Notes: generated by a model not told the origin, from the sequence alone. A DNA stretch of 64,000 nt from Burkholderia diffusa (GCF_902499115.1 NZ_CABVPN010000011.1:124001-188000); one strand, 5' to 3'; counted from the first letter of the stretch, positions 18,359-27,472 are shown. Numbers and translations: made by a program.

Positions 18359-18391
18359 ATGACAGTCAGTGATGTCGGGGCTTATGTATGA
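18359..18391 (+). other. Ten-codon upstream reading frame coupled to immunity copy 2
   Basis: A strong ribosome-binding site (GAAAGGAG, 18351-18358) is followed not by the 253-aa gene but by ATG at 18359. This opens MTVSDVGAYV and stops with TGA at 18389-18391, overlapping the ATG of the next gene (18388) as ATGA. It copies the effector/immunity overlap arrangement. It may be a coupling leader or the relic of a lost upstream gene. The gap 18268-18358 holds nothing else recognisable. Confidence 0.4.
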
Positions 18392-19149
18392 GCTGTGTTG
18401 ATCAACTGCGGCCTGATCACGTGCTGGCATTGGCGAGGAAGGCGGTGCCGCTGTGCTTGGTGTTGCCGTTGTTGGGCGCAGGGATATCGTATGCCGCCTA
18501 TGCGGACGAATTGTCGATATCGACCTGGCCGTGGCGGATCGGTGTTCTGGTTGCAGTGGGTTGCTGTGCGGGACTTCTGCTCATCTATGCCAGGTATCGC
18601 GGTACGAACGAGTTGTTCGCTTACGGACTGGTCATGTCGCTCGGTATGTTCGCGACGTACTACTTTTTCGGCGTATTCGGATATCTTTGCTTTTTCATAT
18701 TCGCGCCCATGTCCGCCTTGGCGCGGTGCCCAGGATTGATCGGCGGCATCGTACTGCATATCTTCTGGGCGGTTAAAGCGTACCGAAACGTGCGTCATAC
18801 GGTCGATGCCACGCCCTTTCTCGGCAACGTATTCGACGATCGAGGCGAGGTCGTCGTTTATGAAGTCCAGCGCGGAGCAGCAGAGTTCGAGCGGTATCAC
18901 GAGGAATCTTCTGCCATCCCGAATCTCGGCCGAGTTATCGCGTTGGGGCTGGCGCCGCTTTACCTGATACTGGGTCGCCTGCTTTCGTCGGATTTCGGGG
19001 CAAACGGAGTGCTGCTGTTTTTGGCCGTAGCGAGCATGCCGCTGGCGTTGCTGTTCGTCAGCTTGTTCGTGCGCAACTACGTATTGACGATCGCCCTGCC
19101 AACGCAGATCGGGCAAGAGCGCGGCAAGCGTGTTTTGGTGGCCGAATAG
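18388..19149 (+). CDS. Paralogous membrane immunity-like protein (copy 2)
   Basis: This 253-aa protein has the same layout as its left neighbour: spans at about 20-38, 50-68, 78-104, 107-128, 183-203 and 207-232. Conserved blocks include YLCFFIFAPMSALAR and LAPLYLILGRLLSSDFGANGVLLFL. Outside these blocks the pair has diverged strongly, particularly in the soluble loop at 135-180. It has no effector gene of its own upstream. It may protect against a variant of the same toxin family (orphan immunity), or be a spare copy. ATG 18388 has no ribosome-binding site of its own apart from the coupled 10-codon frame. Confidence 0.6.
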   Translation: MSCVDQLRPDHVLALARKAVPLCLVLPLLGAGISYAAYADELSISTWPWRIGVLVAVGCCAGLLLIYARYRGTNELFAYGLVMSLGMFATYYFFGVFGYLCFFIFAPMSALARCPGLIGGIVLHIFWAVKAYRNVRHTVDATPFLGNVFDDRGEVVVYEVQRGAAEFERYHEESSAIPNLGRVIALGLAPLYLILGRLLSSDFGANGVLLFLAVASMPLALLFVSLFVRNYVLTIALPTQIGQERGKRVLVAE

Positions 19150-19313
19150 CCAGCATTTCTTGCGGATGAAAGTTGCGGGATGTCGAAGGTATCGTCGTCT
19201 TCGGCGAGCAGGGCAAGCGGCAATCTGTCTGGCGCTACCTCCAGAAGATCAGATTGCTTCTTGCGCCAGTCGGAATCGGTCGGCGGCCTTGTATACGCTG
19301 ACCGCCGCTCCGC

Positions 19314-20267
19314 CTACTGCCCCACCCGGAACTCGATCCGCCGATTCCTGGCCCGCCCATCCGCCGTGTCATTCGGTGCGATCGGCTGATCCGGCCCGAC
19401 GCCCGTCGTCGTCATCTGCTGCGGCGGGATGCTCTTCGTGATCAGATAACCCTTCACCGCATCCGCGCGCGCCTGGCTCAGCGCGATGTTCGACGTCCGG
19501 TTTCCCGAGTTGTCGGTATGGCCGATGATGTCGACCGTGCGGTTCTGCATCTTCGCGAGGGCGGCCGCCATCTGGTCGAGGATCAGCTTGCCCTGCGGCG
19601 TCAGCGTCGCGCTGCCGGTCTCGAACTCGATCGTCCGGTTCGCGAGCGTCTGGTCGAGCACACCCTGCTCGGATGCCGACACGCGCAGCCCGTTCTTGAT
19701 CGTGTAGGTCGGGTTCAGCGTGTTCGCCATGTCGCTCGCGAGCTGCTGGCGCTGCGCTTCGTTGTGCACCTCGCCCTTCATCTCGATCTGCGTGCCGTTG
19801 ATCTTCAGTTGCCCCTTGCTGATCTGCTTGAGCTGCGCGCCGAGCAGCTTCTGCACGTTCGCGCTCCAGTTCGGCGGCGTCGCGACGTCGCCGACCTCGA
19901 TCTGGTCGACTACATTCACCGCGCCGTAGGTGTCGCGCAGCTTCTGCAGCACGGCGGCCTTGGTCGCCTCGTCCGGCACCTTGCCGCCGACCACCACCTG
20001 GCCGGGTGTCGCGTTCGCGGGCGGCGGCGAGATCGTGCCGGCCGTGCCGTGCACCACCGTGCCGGAGGCGGTAGCAGGCGCGGCGCCGGGGTTCGTGTTG
20101 GACGACGGCAGCGCGGTCGTCGCGACCGTGCCGTTGCCGACCGGCGTGACGGTCGCGCCGCCGGTGTTCTGCGCGTAGGCCGCGCCGCTGGCGACGAGGC
20201 CGGCGGCGGCGAGGGCGGCAACGAATGCCGAGAAGCGCATGCGCCGGACGTGATTCGTGCGTTGCAT
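19314..20267 (-). CDS. Periplasmic OmpA/BON-domain protein of the T6SS locus (TagN-like)
   Basis: The 317-aa product starts MQRTNHVRRMRF and has a cleavable signal peptide ending near SGAAYAQ. A Thr/Pro/Ala-rich linker leads to BON-like sequence (VVGGKVPDEATKAAVLQKL; LKINGTQIEMKGEVHNEAQ). The C-terminal OmpA/MotB peptidoglycan-binding domain contains DIIGHTDNSGNRTSNIALS, RADAVKGYL and GRARNRRIEF. It probably anchors the secretion machine to peptidoglycan. It begins 4 bases after tagF and is the last gene of tssM-tagF-this gene. The 164 bases between its stop and the convergent immunity copy 2 (19150-19313) show no gene or terminator. Confidence 0.85.
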   Translation of the reverse strand: MQRTNHVRRMRFSAFVAALAAAGLVASGAAYAQNTGGATVTPVGNGTVATTALPSSNTNPGAAPATASGTVVHGTAGTISPPPANATPGQVVVGGKVPDEATKAAVLQKLRDTYGAVNVVDQIEVGDVATPPNWSANVQKLLGAQLKQISKGQLKINGTQIEMKGEVHNEAQRQQLASDMANTLNPTYTIKNGLRVSASEQGVLDQTLANRTIEFETGSATLTPQGKLILDQMAAALAKMQNRTVDIIGHTDNSGNRTSNIALSQARADAVKGYLITKSIPPQQMTTTGVGPDQPIAPNDTADGRARNRRIEFRVGQ

Positions 20268-20271
20268 CCCG

Positions 20272-21261
20272 TCAGCCTCCGATGAACGCTTCGCGGAACG
20301 CGTCGATGGCGACGCGCAGCGAGAGTTGCGGTTGGTCGAGGTAGCTGACGAGCTTGCTGATCTGCTGATCGTTTTGCGCATGGGCGTCGATCCATTCGGG
20401 ATCGTCGATGTCGATGTTGTGGGCGGCGTAGGTCTGCGGGTCGACGACGCTCAGCAGCGTCTTCGACGACGCGCCGTTGAAGCCGATGATCAGCCGTTCG
20501 CGCTCGGCGATCGTGCCGATGAAGATCGCGAGCTCGAAGTCGGCCTGCGCGACGAACGGTGCGATCAGTTCGAGCCAGAACGCGGCGACGAGGCTTCGGT
20601 AGAACGGATCGACGGGCAGCGGCAGCGTGAGGCCGCGCTCGATGTGCGACGAGCCGCTCTGCATCACGGGCCGCAAGAGCGAGCCGAGCGCGAGCATCGC
20701 GCCGCGCAGCCGGACCGGATGGCCGCTTTCGAGCAGCATCTGCTGCAGGCCGTACAGCGACTGGTGTTCGATGAAGTCGTTGAAGGTGCCGTCATGCGAC
20801 GTGCCGGGGCCGCCGACGTCGATCGGCACCTGCGTGTCGCCGAGCGCCTGCAGCGCGCCGGGCGGCTCCTCCTTCGCGAGCAGCGGCGGCATCTGCGCGG
20901 CGACGCGCGACCACAGCCGGGCGAACGCGAGCGGGCTGCGCGCGAGGAACGCGAGCGGCCGGTCGACCTCGAGCGCGGTCGCGCCGAGAAACGGGAAGCG
21001 GCGCATCGACACGTCGTGGCTCGCGACCATGTGGCCCGCGATCGCGAGCTTGCTGCGCGAGCCGAGGAACGCGAAATGCATCGGCTTCGCATCCTCATAG
21101 ACGATCTTCCAGCGCGGATCTTCCGCGAGCAGTTCGAGCGCCTGCGCGATCCAGCGATCGAGCGTCTGCAGCAGCTGCGGATTGTGCGGGCTCTTCACGA
21201 AGTCGCCGCGCGACGGAATCTTGCCGAAGTAGGCGATCTGCGCCTGAACGGTTTGCGTCAT
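20272..21261 (-). CDS. tagF: T6SS-associated protein TagF
   Basis: The protein is 329 aa, starting MTQTVQAQIAYFGKIPSRGDF, the signature opening of TagF (ImpM/SciT family). The family core continues with FVKSPHNPQLLQTLDRWIAQAL and a later LLRPVMQSG segment. In other bacteria TagF acts as a post-translational repressor of T6SS assembly; whether it does so here is not visible. The start overlaps the tssM stop (ATGA). A longer upstream open frame inside tssM is a GC-rich artefact. Confidence 0.92.
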   Translation of the reverse strand: MTQTVQAQIAYFGKIPSRGDFVKSPHNPQLLQTLDRWIAQALELLAEDPRWKIVYEDAKPMHFAFLGSRSKLAIAGHMVASHDVSMRRFPFLGATALEVDRPLAFLARSPLAFARLWSRVAAQMPPLLAKEEPPGALQALGDTQVPIDVGGPGTSHDGTFNDFIEHQSLYGLQQMLLESGHPVRLRGAMLALGSLLRPVMQSGSSHIERGLTLPLPVDPFYRSLVAAFWLELIAPFVAQADFELAIFIGTIAERERLIIGFNGASSKTLLSVVDPQTYAAHNIDIDDPEWIDAHAQNDQQISKLVSYLDQPQLSLRVAIDAFREAFIGG

Positions 21262-24200
21262 TGCGCCCCCTGTGCATTCGTTGCGGTGGCGGCCGCGACG
21301 GCCGGTGCCGGTGCCGGTGTCGGTGCCGCGGCCGGCGTGCCCGTGCCGGCCTGCGTCGCGTTCTGCGCGGCACCCGCGCTCGCGTCGGCGACCGACGACG
21401 GCAGCTGCAGCCCGCGCAGGCTCTGCTGCTGCGGCTGGTCGCCGCCGCCGCTCGTCGGCTGCGAGGTGCTGATGATGCGCATCGTCACCGACACGTTCAC
21501 GCTGCCCTGGACCCACGTGAGGTCGAAGGTGCCGTCCGGACGGCGCTTGCGCTGCGCCGAGTTGATCAGCTTCTCGAGACCGTAGCGGCCCGGTTCGTTG
21601 ACGAGTTGCACGGTGCGGCCGTCGAAGGTCGTCGCGGACAGCGTCGCGCCCGGCGAGCCCTGCGGGTTCGGCCACACGAAGTTGGTCCACTGCGGCGGCG
21701 TGTTGCGGTAGCGCAGTTGCTGGCCGTCGATCGCGATCGTGTATTCCGTCGTGCCCGTACTCGGTTGCGGCAGGATCTGGAACACGGTCTGCGGTTCGGC
21801 CGCCGCGGCCGCGCCGCCCGCGGCGCCGCCGGCGAGCGGGGCGACCCAGCGCGCGAAGCCGTTCGTGAAGTCGGGCGTGAGGCCGATGCCCATGTCGCCC
21901 CACGTGCGGGCCGCAAGCGTGTCGCCGCGGCGCACCGCGAGCGGGCCCAGCGTCGTGCCGACGAACTTCGCGATCGCGCCGTCCGGACCGAACACCTGCG
22001 CGATTTCACCGGCGCCGGCCTCGACCTTCGCGTTCGCCGCGAACGGGTACTTCGTCGCGAGGGAGCTCTGGAACGGCTGGTAGACCTGCGCGTTCCACAC
22101 CTTGTTGACTTCGGCGCTCGCCGGCTGGATCACCACCGAGAACGCCTGCATCAGCGGGCGCACCAGGAGCGGACGCAGCGACTTGCGTTGCGAATCGGTC
22201 AGGCCCGTCAGCATCTGCTCGTCGACGAACTTCAGCGAATCGGCCAGTTCCGAGCCGTTGCCGTCGAGCGTCTGCTGCATCAGCTGGCGCGCGCCGGGGC
22301 CGGGGTCGCCCTGGTTCTTGATCACGTTGAAGCGCGTACGGACCTTCGACAGCGAGTCCATGTAGCCCTTGAGCATCGACGTGCCGTCGTGCGTCGTGAC
22401 GATCCGCGCGAGCCCGATGAACTCCTGGCCGATCGGACCCATCGGCACCTCGGCCGGATTGCCGTTGATGTCGATGTTTGCGGCCGCCACCTGGCCGGCC
22501 TGCGAGCGCGTGAACAGTTGCTTGACCCAGTTCACGACGCCGGTCTGCGCCTTCTTGATCGCGACGTTCGCCAGCGACGGGTTGTCCCACGACGTCTGGT
22601 CGTACGCGGTTTCGAGGATCTTGCGGATCGGCGAATCCTGCGGGTCGCCGAGGCGGTTCATCCCGTCGACGGCCTGGCCGAAGCTGCTGAAGCCCTGCAC
22701 CGCGATACCCTGCATGAACTTCTGCCAGTGCTGCGCGTATTCGGTCTTGTACATGCCGACGAGCGTCTTCTGGATCTGCTCGGGACTACCTTCCAGCGTC
22801 AGGTCGTCCTGCGTCGACGTGTTCAGCACCCAGTCCTTCGCCTGCAGTTCCTTGGTCGCCGCGTCGCGGATCGCCGGCTGCACGTAGTCGAACCACGCTT
22901 CGCGCGTGAACGTGCCCGGAATCGCATAGCTGCCGGCGACCAGCCCCTGGTTGCCGTCACCGACGATGCGCGCGATGGTCATCGGCGCGAAGCGGGTCGA
23001 CGCGCGCGCCTTGATTTCCTCATAGACGCGCTGGCGGGCCGGCATGCCGCGCACGACGCGGCGCAGGTTCTCGCGGGTCTGGTCGACGAGCGCGAGGTTC
23101 GCGTCGATCATCGGCCAGTCGTCGTCGTTTACGCGCGCGAGGTAGAACGAGATCATGCGCTCGGCGCTCTTGATCATCTCGTCGCGCGGCATGTTGCCGC
23201 GATTCGTCTCGAGCCAGCCGCGCCAGAAGCGTGCGAGTTGGTCGGTCAGGTGCGCCTGTTCGACGTGACGCTTGTCGGACAGCATCAGGTAAGTCTTCAG
23301 CGCGTTGTACGCGTCCTGCACGTTGGTCGGCGACGCGTCGCTGTACAACCCGCCCTGCGGTGCCGCCGCCTGTTGCGGCGCGGCGGCCGTCGCGGCGGAT
23401 GCGCCTTGCGCGGCGCCGGCGAGCGGCGTGGCGCCCGGCGGGTTCGTCGACACGGGAATCGGGCCGCCCTGCACGGCGCCCGATTCGGGCGGGCGCGTCA
23501 TCGGCACGAGCTGTTCGGGGTGCGCGTTCACATCCTTCATGAATGACGCGAGGTTCTGCGAGACGGGCGCCAGCAGGATCTGGCGCACGCCGTTGTAGTA
23601 CTCGGTCAGCAGGTGCTGTTCGAGACGGTCACCCTGGTACAGGCCGAGCGACACCGACACCGGCTTGTCGCGGCGGAACTGTTCGAGCTGTTCGATCCGG
23701 TCTTCCAGGATATCCATCGCCTGCAGACGCGACTGCAGATCGTTGCGGCCCTGCTGCAGGCGCGTGACGTTGTCGAGGTCGGCCTGCACGTTCGCGACGA
23801 GCTGCTGGTTGCCGATCGTCGACCAGGTCCAGCCGCCGAGCGCGAGCGCGAGCGCCGCGACGAAGCCGAAGAAGGTCGCGTAGCGCAGCCGGGTCTTGGT
23901 CGGGCTCGCGAACTGGCGCACGGTCTGGCGGTCCGCGAAGATCACCTTCGAGAACAGGTCGCGCAGGAAGAAGCCGTTCTTCGAAAACGCGCTGTGCGGC
24001 TTCGGCAGCGCGCTCGCGTCGAGGCCGAAGCGGTGCGCGATGCGCTGCGCGGCGGCGCTGTTGGTTTCGCCTTCCTGCAGCGCGCTGGTGAAGTAGAAGC
24101 CGCGGAAGATCGGCTTGTACTGGAACGGGTTGTTCTCGAACAGCGTCGCGAGGAACGCGCGCAGCGACGGCTTGATCGTCGAGAATTCGAGCGGGAAGCT

Positions 24201-25217
24201 CAACTGGCCCGGCGACAGCTGGTTGCCGCGCGACAGAGACAGCTGCGCGACGCTGATTTCCTTCAGCCCTTCGTAGAGTTCCTCGAAGTGCGTGTCGAAC
24301 TGCGCGACGACGTCGCGCTTGTCGTCCGGCTCGTAGGGCAGGGTGGCGCCCCACACGCGGTCGTATTCGTGCTTGTCGCTGCTGCTGAAGAATTCGGTGA
24401 AGCCGGTGATCAGGTCGGCCTTCGTGAACATCACGTAGACCGGCGCGAACACCTCGAGCTTTTCCGTCAGCTCCTGAACGCGCTGGCGGAGGTTTTTCGC
24501 GAGGTTGATCGCGAATTCGGGGCGGTTGCCGGTCAGTTCGGCGATGCTCGCGGTAACGATGATGCCGTTGATCGGCGCCTTCGGGCGATAACGCTTCAGC
24601 AGGCCAAGAAAGCCGAGCCATTCGCTGCGGTCTTCCTCGTGCACCGAGTAGCGGCCGGCCGTGTCGAGCAGGATCCCTTCGGTCGTGAAGAACCAGTCGC
24701 AGTTACGCGTGCCGCCGATGCCGTGGATCACGGCGCTGTTCTTGTCCGCGAACGGAAACTGCAGGCCGGAGTTCAGCACCGCGCTGCTCTTGCCGGCGGC
24801 CGGGTTGCCGATGACGATGTACCACGGCAGCTCGTACAGCGCGGAGCCGCCCGACACCTGGCCGATCTTCGACGTCTTGATCGTCTTGACCGCGTCGGAG
24901 AGGCGCGTGCGCAGCACGTCGAGGTCGGCGGTCTTGGTGTCGGGTGCGAGCGCGGCCGCGGCCGGCGCGGCGATCTTGCCGGTTTCCGCCTGCTCTTCCA
25001 GCACCTGGCCGAGCTGCTGGTTCGCGCGCTTCACGCGCCAGCGGCGTACCAACGCGACGCCAAGCCACAGCACGAGGATCGCCGCGAAGGCGATCGCCGC
25101 CCACAGGAGCGGCAGCTGCAGCATGTCGGCGACGATGAAGAGAATCGCCGCTAGCGCGATGATCCCGACAATCGAGAGCGTACGCGGATGAGTCAGCACG
25201 TTGAGGATGCGTTGCAT
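21258..25217 (-). CDS. tssM: T6SS inner-membrane core protein TssM (IcmF)
   Basis: From ATG 25217 the product is 1319 aa. Two hydrophobic spans lie at about 13-33 and 35-57. A cytoplasmic GTPase-like domain has an intact Walker A, GNPAAGKS (residues 137-144), and a third span lies near residue 425. A long periplasmic domain follows, ending in an IcmF-C/DUF1215-type beta region (FDGRTVQLVNEPGRYGLEKLI). TssM links TssL and TssJ across the envelope. A longer in-frame start at 25307 is possible, but the usual IcmF start MQRILNVLTHPRTL fits 25217. Confidence 0.96.
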   Translation of the reverse strand: MQRILNVLTHPRTLSIVGIIALAAILFIVADMLQLPLLWAAIAFAAILVLWLGVALVRRWRVKRANQQLGQVLEEQAETGKIAAPAAAALAPDTKTADLDVLRTRLSDAVKTIKTSKIGQVSGGSALYELPWYIVIGNPAAGKSSAVLNSGLQFPFADKNSAVIHGIGGTRNCDWFFTTEGILLDTAGRYSVHEEDRSEWLGFLGLLKRYRPKAPINGIIVTASIAELTGNRPEFAINLAKNLRQRVQELTEKLEVFAPVYVMFTKADLITGFTEFFSSSDKHEYDRVWGATLPYEPDDKRDVVAQFDTHFEELYEGLKEISVAQLSLSRGNQLSPGQLSFPLEFSTIKPSLRAFLATLFENNPFQYKPIFRGFYFTSALQEGETNSAAAQRIAHRFGLDASALPKPHSAFSKNGFFLRDLFSKVIFADRQTVRQFASPTKTRLRYATFFGFVAALALALGGWTWSTIGNQQLVANVQADLDNVTRLQQGRNDLQSRLQAMDILEDRIEQLEQFRRDKPVSVSLGLYQGDRLEQHLLTEYYNGVRQILLAPVSQNLASFMKDVNAHPEQLVPMTRPPESGAVQGGPIPVSTNPPGATPLAGAAQGASAATAAAPQQAAAPQGGLYSDASPTNVQDAYNALKTYLMLSDKRHVEQAHLTDQLARFWRGWLETNRGNMPRDEMIKSAERMISFYLARVNDDDWPMIDANLALVDQTRENLRRVVRGMPARQRVYEEIKARASTRFAPMTIARIVGDGNQGLVAGSYAIPGTFTREAWFDYVQPAIRDAATKELQAKDWVLNTSTQDDLTLEGSPEQIQKTLVGMYKTEYAQHWQKFMQGIAVQGFSSFGQAVDGMNRLGDPQDSPIRKILETAYDQTSWDNPSLANVAIKKAQTGVVNWVKQLFTRSQAGQVAAANIDINGNPAEVPMGPIGQEFIGLARIVTTHDGTSMLKGYMDSLSKVRTRFNVIKNQGDPGPGARQLMQQTLDGNGSELADSLKFVDEQMLTGLTDSQRKSLRPLLVRPLMQAFSVVIQPASAEVNKVWNAQVYQPFQSSLATKYPFAANAKVEAGAGEIAQVFGPDGAIAKFVGTTLGPLAVRRGDTLAARTWGDMGIGLTPDFTNGFARWVAPLAGGAAGGAAAAAEPQTVFQILPQPSTGTTEYTIAIDGQQLRYRNTPPQWTNFVWPNPQGSPGATLSATTFDGRTVQLVNEPGRYGLEKLINSAQRKRRPDGTFDLTWVQGSVNVSVTMRIISTSQPTSGGGDQPQQQSLRGLQLPSSVADASAGAAQNATQAGTGTPAAAPTPAPAPAVAAATATNAQGAQ

Positions 25218-25518
25218 AGGACGTTCAGGTTCCGGTGCGATTCGGTGAGGCGACGCAGGCGCGCCGAGCGGCAAGCGTGGCGCCGCGATGTGTCGCCATG
25301 CTGTCAAACGGGATGAAGGGGGCTGGCATCAATGCGCCCGCGGCATCGGAGAAGGCGCGCGCAATAATGAAAGGACGCTGTGAGAATTAAAACGGAAGCG
25401 GCGATCGGAAAAAATCGTGCAACGGAATGCCCGATCGATTGCGCCGCTCAAATCGTTTCCTGCCGGATGATTAAAAAGCCCCATGCCGCCCTCATTATTT
25501 CTTGTCCGGCAGCCCTGA
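25218..25518. other. Gap between tagX and tssM
   Basis: This is about 300 bases without a gene. It is less GC-rich than its flanks from 25370 to 25500 and probably carries the tssM promoter. No clear -35/-10 pair, operator or terminator could be identified. A possible N-terminal extension of tssM covers 25218-25307 but lacks the features of a real start. Confidence 0.5.
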
Positions 25519-26364
25519 CTAGCTGCCGCGTCCCAGTTTAAAACCGGGTTTATGGTATTCCACGTGCCCGAGATCCATCATTTTCCATCGGCCTCCCCAG
25601 GTCAGGCCGACCTGTTCGGCAACCTGTCCGTACAACTGGTAGCCGCGCATCGCCCAGGGATCTTTCTCGGAAATGACCAGCTTGCCGTCGCGCAGAAACG
25701 CGTTGTCGCTCGCGAGCCCGAATTGGTGATAACTCTGGAAGGCCGCCGCATTGGTCACGTTGGTGCCCATTTGCGCGAGCCGGTTCTGTCGTTCCGGGCT
25801 CCGATAACCTTCCAGCAGCGCCATCTCGTAACCATATTGTTCGTGCATGATCTTGTAGACCAGCAGCAAACGCGTACGGAAATCGGGATCCAGCAGGTTC
25901 CAGTCGCGGCTCGCGTCCTTCAGTGCCGGCCGCACCTGTTCGACTTCCTTCGTGGCAAAGACTTCCGGCGGCAACGGCGGGGGCGGCACGAGCTGTTCGC
26001 CCTGCAGCAGCGCGGCGATCTTCTCGTCCGGCACGCGCGCCGTGTCGTCGTACTGAAACAATTGCCGACCGCGTAACGCAATGGCCACCAATGGCGGCGT
26101 CGCAAGAATACCTGCCGACACCATAATCATCAAGCGTCGCCGAATCAGTAAATTTTGCACATCGCTTAATGCGCCGCGCGTAACGGTTGCCGATTTAACA
26201 ATCTGACTTCGCGTGCGTGCGGCGCGAGCGTTCGCGCGGCGCGTCAGGCGGCCGTGAAACTGGGCGACGGATTCGAAAACCGCCGTGCGGATACCCGGTA
26301 AAAGCAACAGTGCCGCGACCGCGACGGCAAGGGCGAAATAGGCGACGAGTGCGACGGCAATCAA
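25519..26364 (-). CDS. tagX: T6SS peptidoglycan hydrolase TagX (peptidase M15-like)
   Basis: The 281-aa protein has hydrophobic spans at 3-23 and about 78-97, then a C-terminal zinc-peptidase domain of the M15/VanY-endolysin type. Metal and catalytic residues fit SYHQFGLASD (H213, D220) and MMDLGHVEY (D264, H267), with the structural EGYRSPERQ segment before them. TagX-type enzymes cut peptide crosslinks to let the membrane complex pass through the cell wall. It is transcribed leftward, diverging from the TagY-like gene with 121 bases between them. Confidence 0.88.
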   Translation of the reverse strand: MIAVALVAYFALAVAVAALLLLPGIRTAVFESVAQFHGRLTRRANARAARTRSQIVKSATVTRGALSDVQNLLIRRRLMIMVSAGILATPPLVAIALRGRQLFQYDDTARVPDEKIAALLQGEQLVPPPPLPPEVFATKEVEQVRPALKDASRDWNLLDPDFRTRLLLVYKIMHEQYGYEMALLEGYRSPERQNRLAQMGTNVTNAAAFQSYHQFGLASDNAFLRDGKLVISEKDPWAMRGYQLYGQVAEQVGLTWGGRWKMMDLGHVEYHKPGFKLGRGS

Positions 26365-26444
26365 CGAAATCCCCGGAAATTGGAATTGATTGTGTTTTGC
26401 AATGCTTGCTCTTAGAATCAGGCTGCTTTGAGAGGCCGGGCTAT

Positions 26445-26474
26445 ATTATCGCGGTGAATTAAACCAGGATTCAA
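26445..26474 (-). promoter_or_regulatory. Putative leftward promoter of tagX
   Basis: On the minus strand TTGAAT (26474-26469) and GATAAT (26450-26445) are separated by 18 bases, which would start transcription near 26438, about 75 bases before the tagX ATG. The sequence lies in the AT-rich divergent gap. A rightward promoter for the TagY-like gene was not resolved. Confidence 0.4.
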
Positions 26475-26485
26475 TGAGACGCTGA

Positions 26486-27442
26486 ATGAGTGCGCCGGAA
26501 AATTCAAATTCGAAAACCCCGCCGAGCCTGCTGTCCGATACCAAACCGGCAGGTGAGGGTGGACCGCAGCAGTCGCGCATTCTCGCGAATCTGGAAGGAC
26601 GTGTCACGCCGCCGGCCGAAGCGCCGCGCCGCTCGCTGAAGGGGCCGATCGCGGCCGTCGTCGCGCTCGTGGTCGCCGTCGGCGGCTGGGGGGCATGGCG
26701 CTGGCAGCAGCAATCCGGCGAACAGGCCGTCGTGGCCGCCGCGCCCGCGCAGGCAGCGGCGAAGGCCGAGGCAGCCAGCGGCGGCGCCGTGCAGGTCGCG
26801 CAGAATGCCGCGTCGGCCGCTCCTGCCGCGGAACCGGCCACGATCGTCAATGACGATGCGGCGTCCCAGACCGTTGCGTCCGCATCGGGCGCGGACAACA
26901 GCCGCTTGTCGCGCGCGCTCGCGAACGGTGCCGACGATGCATCGGGCGCGGCCACGGCTGGAGCCGTCGCCGCGACGGCCGCCGCCGCGGCTGCGACAGC
27001 GAAAACCGCGAAGGCCGACGCCGCGCAGAGCGGCAAGGTCGCCGCACGCAGCAAGGCCGATGCGAAGGCCGACGCGAAGGCGGAGGCCCGCAAGCACCAC
27101 AAGGAACAGCAGGCGGAGCTCGCGCAGGCGAAGAAGCGTCGCGACGCGACGACCCGTACCGCGAGCGCAAAGGCCGCCGGGAAGGACGACCCGGATGCGG
27201 ACCTGCTCGCCGCGCTCGTCGCACGCACGAAGCCGGCCGACAAGAAGGTCGCCGCGCAGAAGGGGCAGGTCGTGCCGACCAAGACGGCCGCCACGACGGG
27301 CGGTTCGCTCGCAGCGCGCGTGAAGGAGTGCTCGGAGCGCGGCTTCTTCGAGGATCAGCTGTGCCGGTGGCGCGTCTGCGACGGCCATTGGGGCAAGGAT
27401 CCCGCCTGCCCGACCGCCGCGCAGTCGGAGACGCGGCAGTAG
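26486..27442 (+). CDS. TagY-like T6SS-associated membrane protein
   Basis: The protein is 318 aa: a short cytoplasmic N-terminus, one membrane span at about 53-71 (IAAVVALVVAVGGWGAWRW), then a very long Ala/Lys-rich low-complexity region of the type that spans the periplasm. The small C-terminal cysteine motif is ARVKECSERGFFEDQLCRW followed by RVCDGHWGKDPACP, with four cysteines. The topology recalls TonB/TolA-like spanning proteins. Its position beside tagX matches the accessory protein named TagY in Burkholderia T6SS loci; its function is not established from sequence. Confidence 0.72.
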   Translation: MSAPENSNSKTPPSLLSDTKPAGEGGPQQSRILANLEGRVTPPAEAPRRSLKGPIAAVVALVVAVGGWGAWRWQQQSGEQAVVAAAPAQAAAKAEAASGGAVQVAQNAASAAPAAEPATIVNDDAASQTVASASGADNSRLSRALANGADDASGAATAGAVAATAAAAAATAKTAKADAAQSGKVAARSKADAKADAKAEARKHHKEQQAELAQAKKRRDATTRTASAKAAGKDDPDADLLAALVARTKPADKKVAAQKGQVVPTKTAATTGGSLAARVKECSERGFFEDQLCRWRVCDGHWGKDPACPTAAQSETRQ

Positions 27443-27472
27443 CGAGGCGTCACGCCGGCCTGCTCATCGCAC

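Noticed and set aside
21261..23546. Long rightward open frame opposite tssM
   Set aside because: Arginine-rich low-complexity translation without homology cues; it lies antisense to the certain tssM gene.
21258..25307. Longer tssM start at 25307
   Set aside because: The 30-residue extension is Pro/Arg-rich and precedes the standard IcmF N-terminus MQRILNV; the shorter start fits the family.
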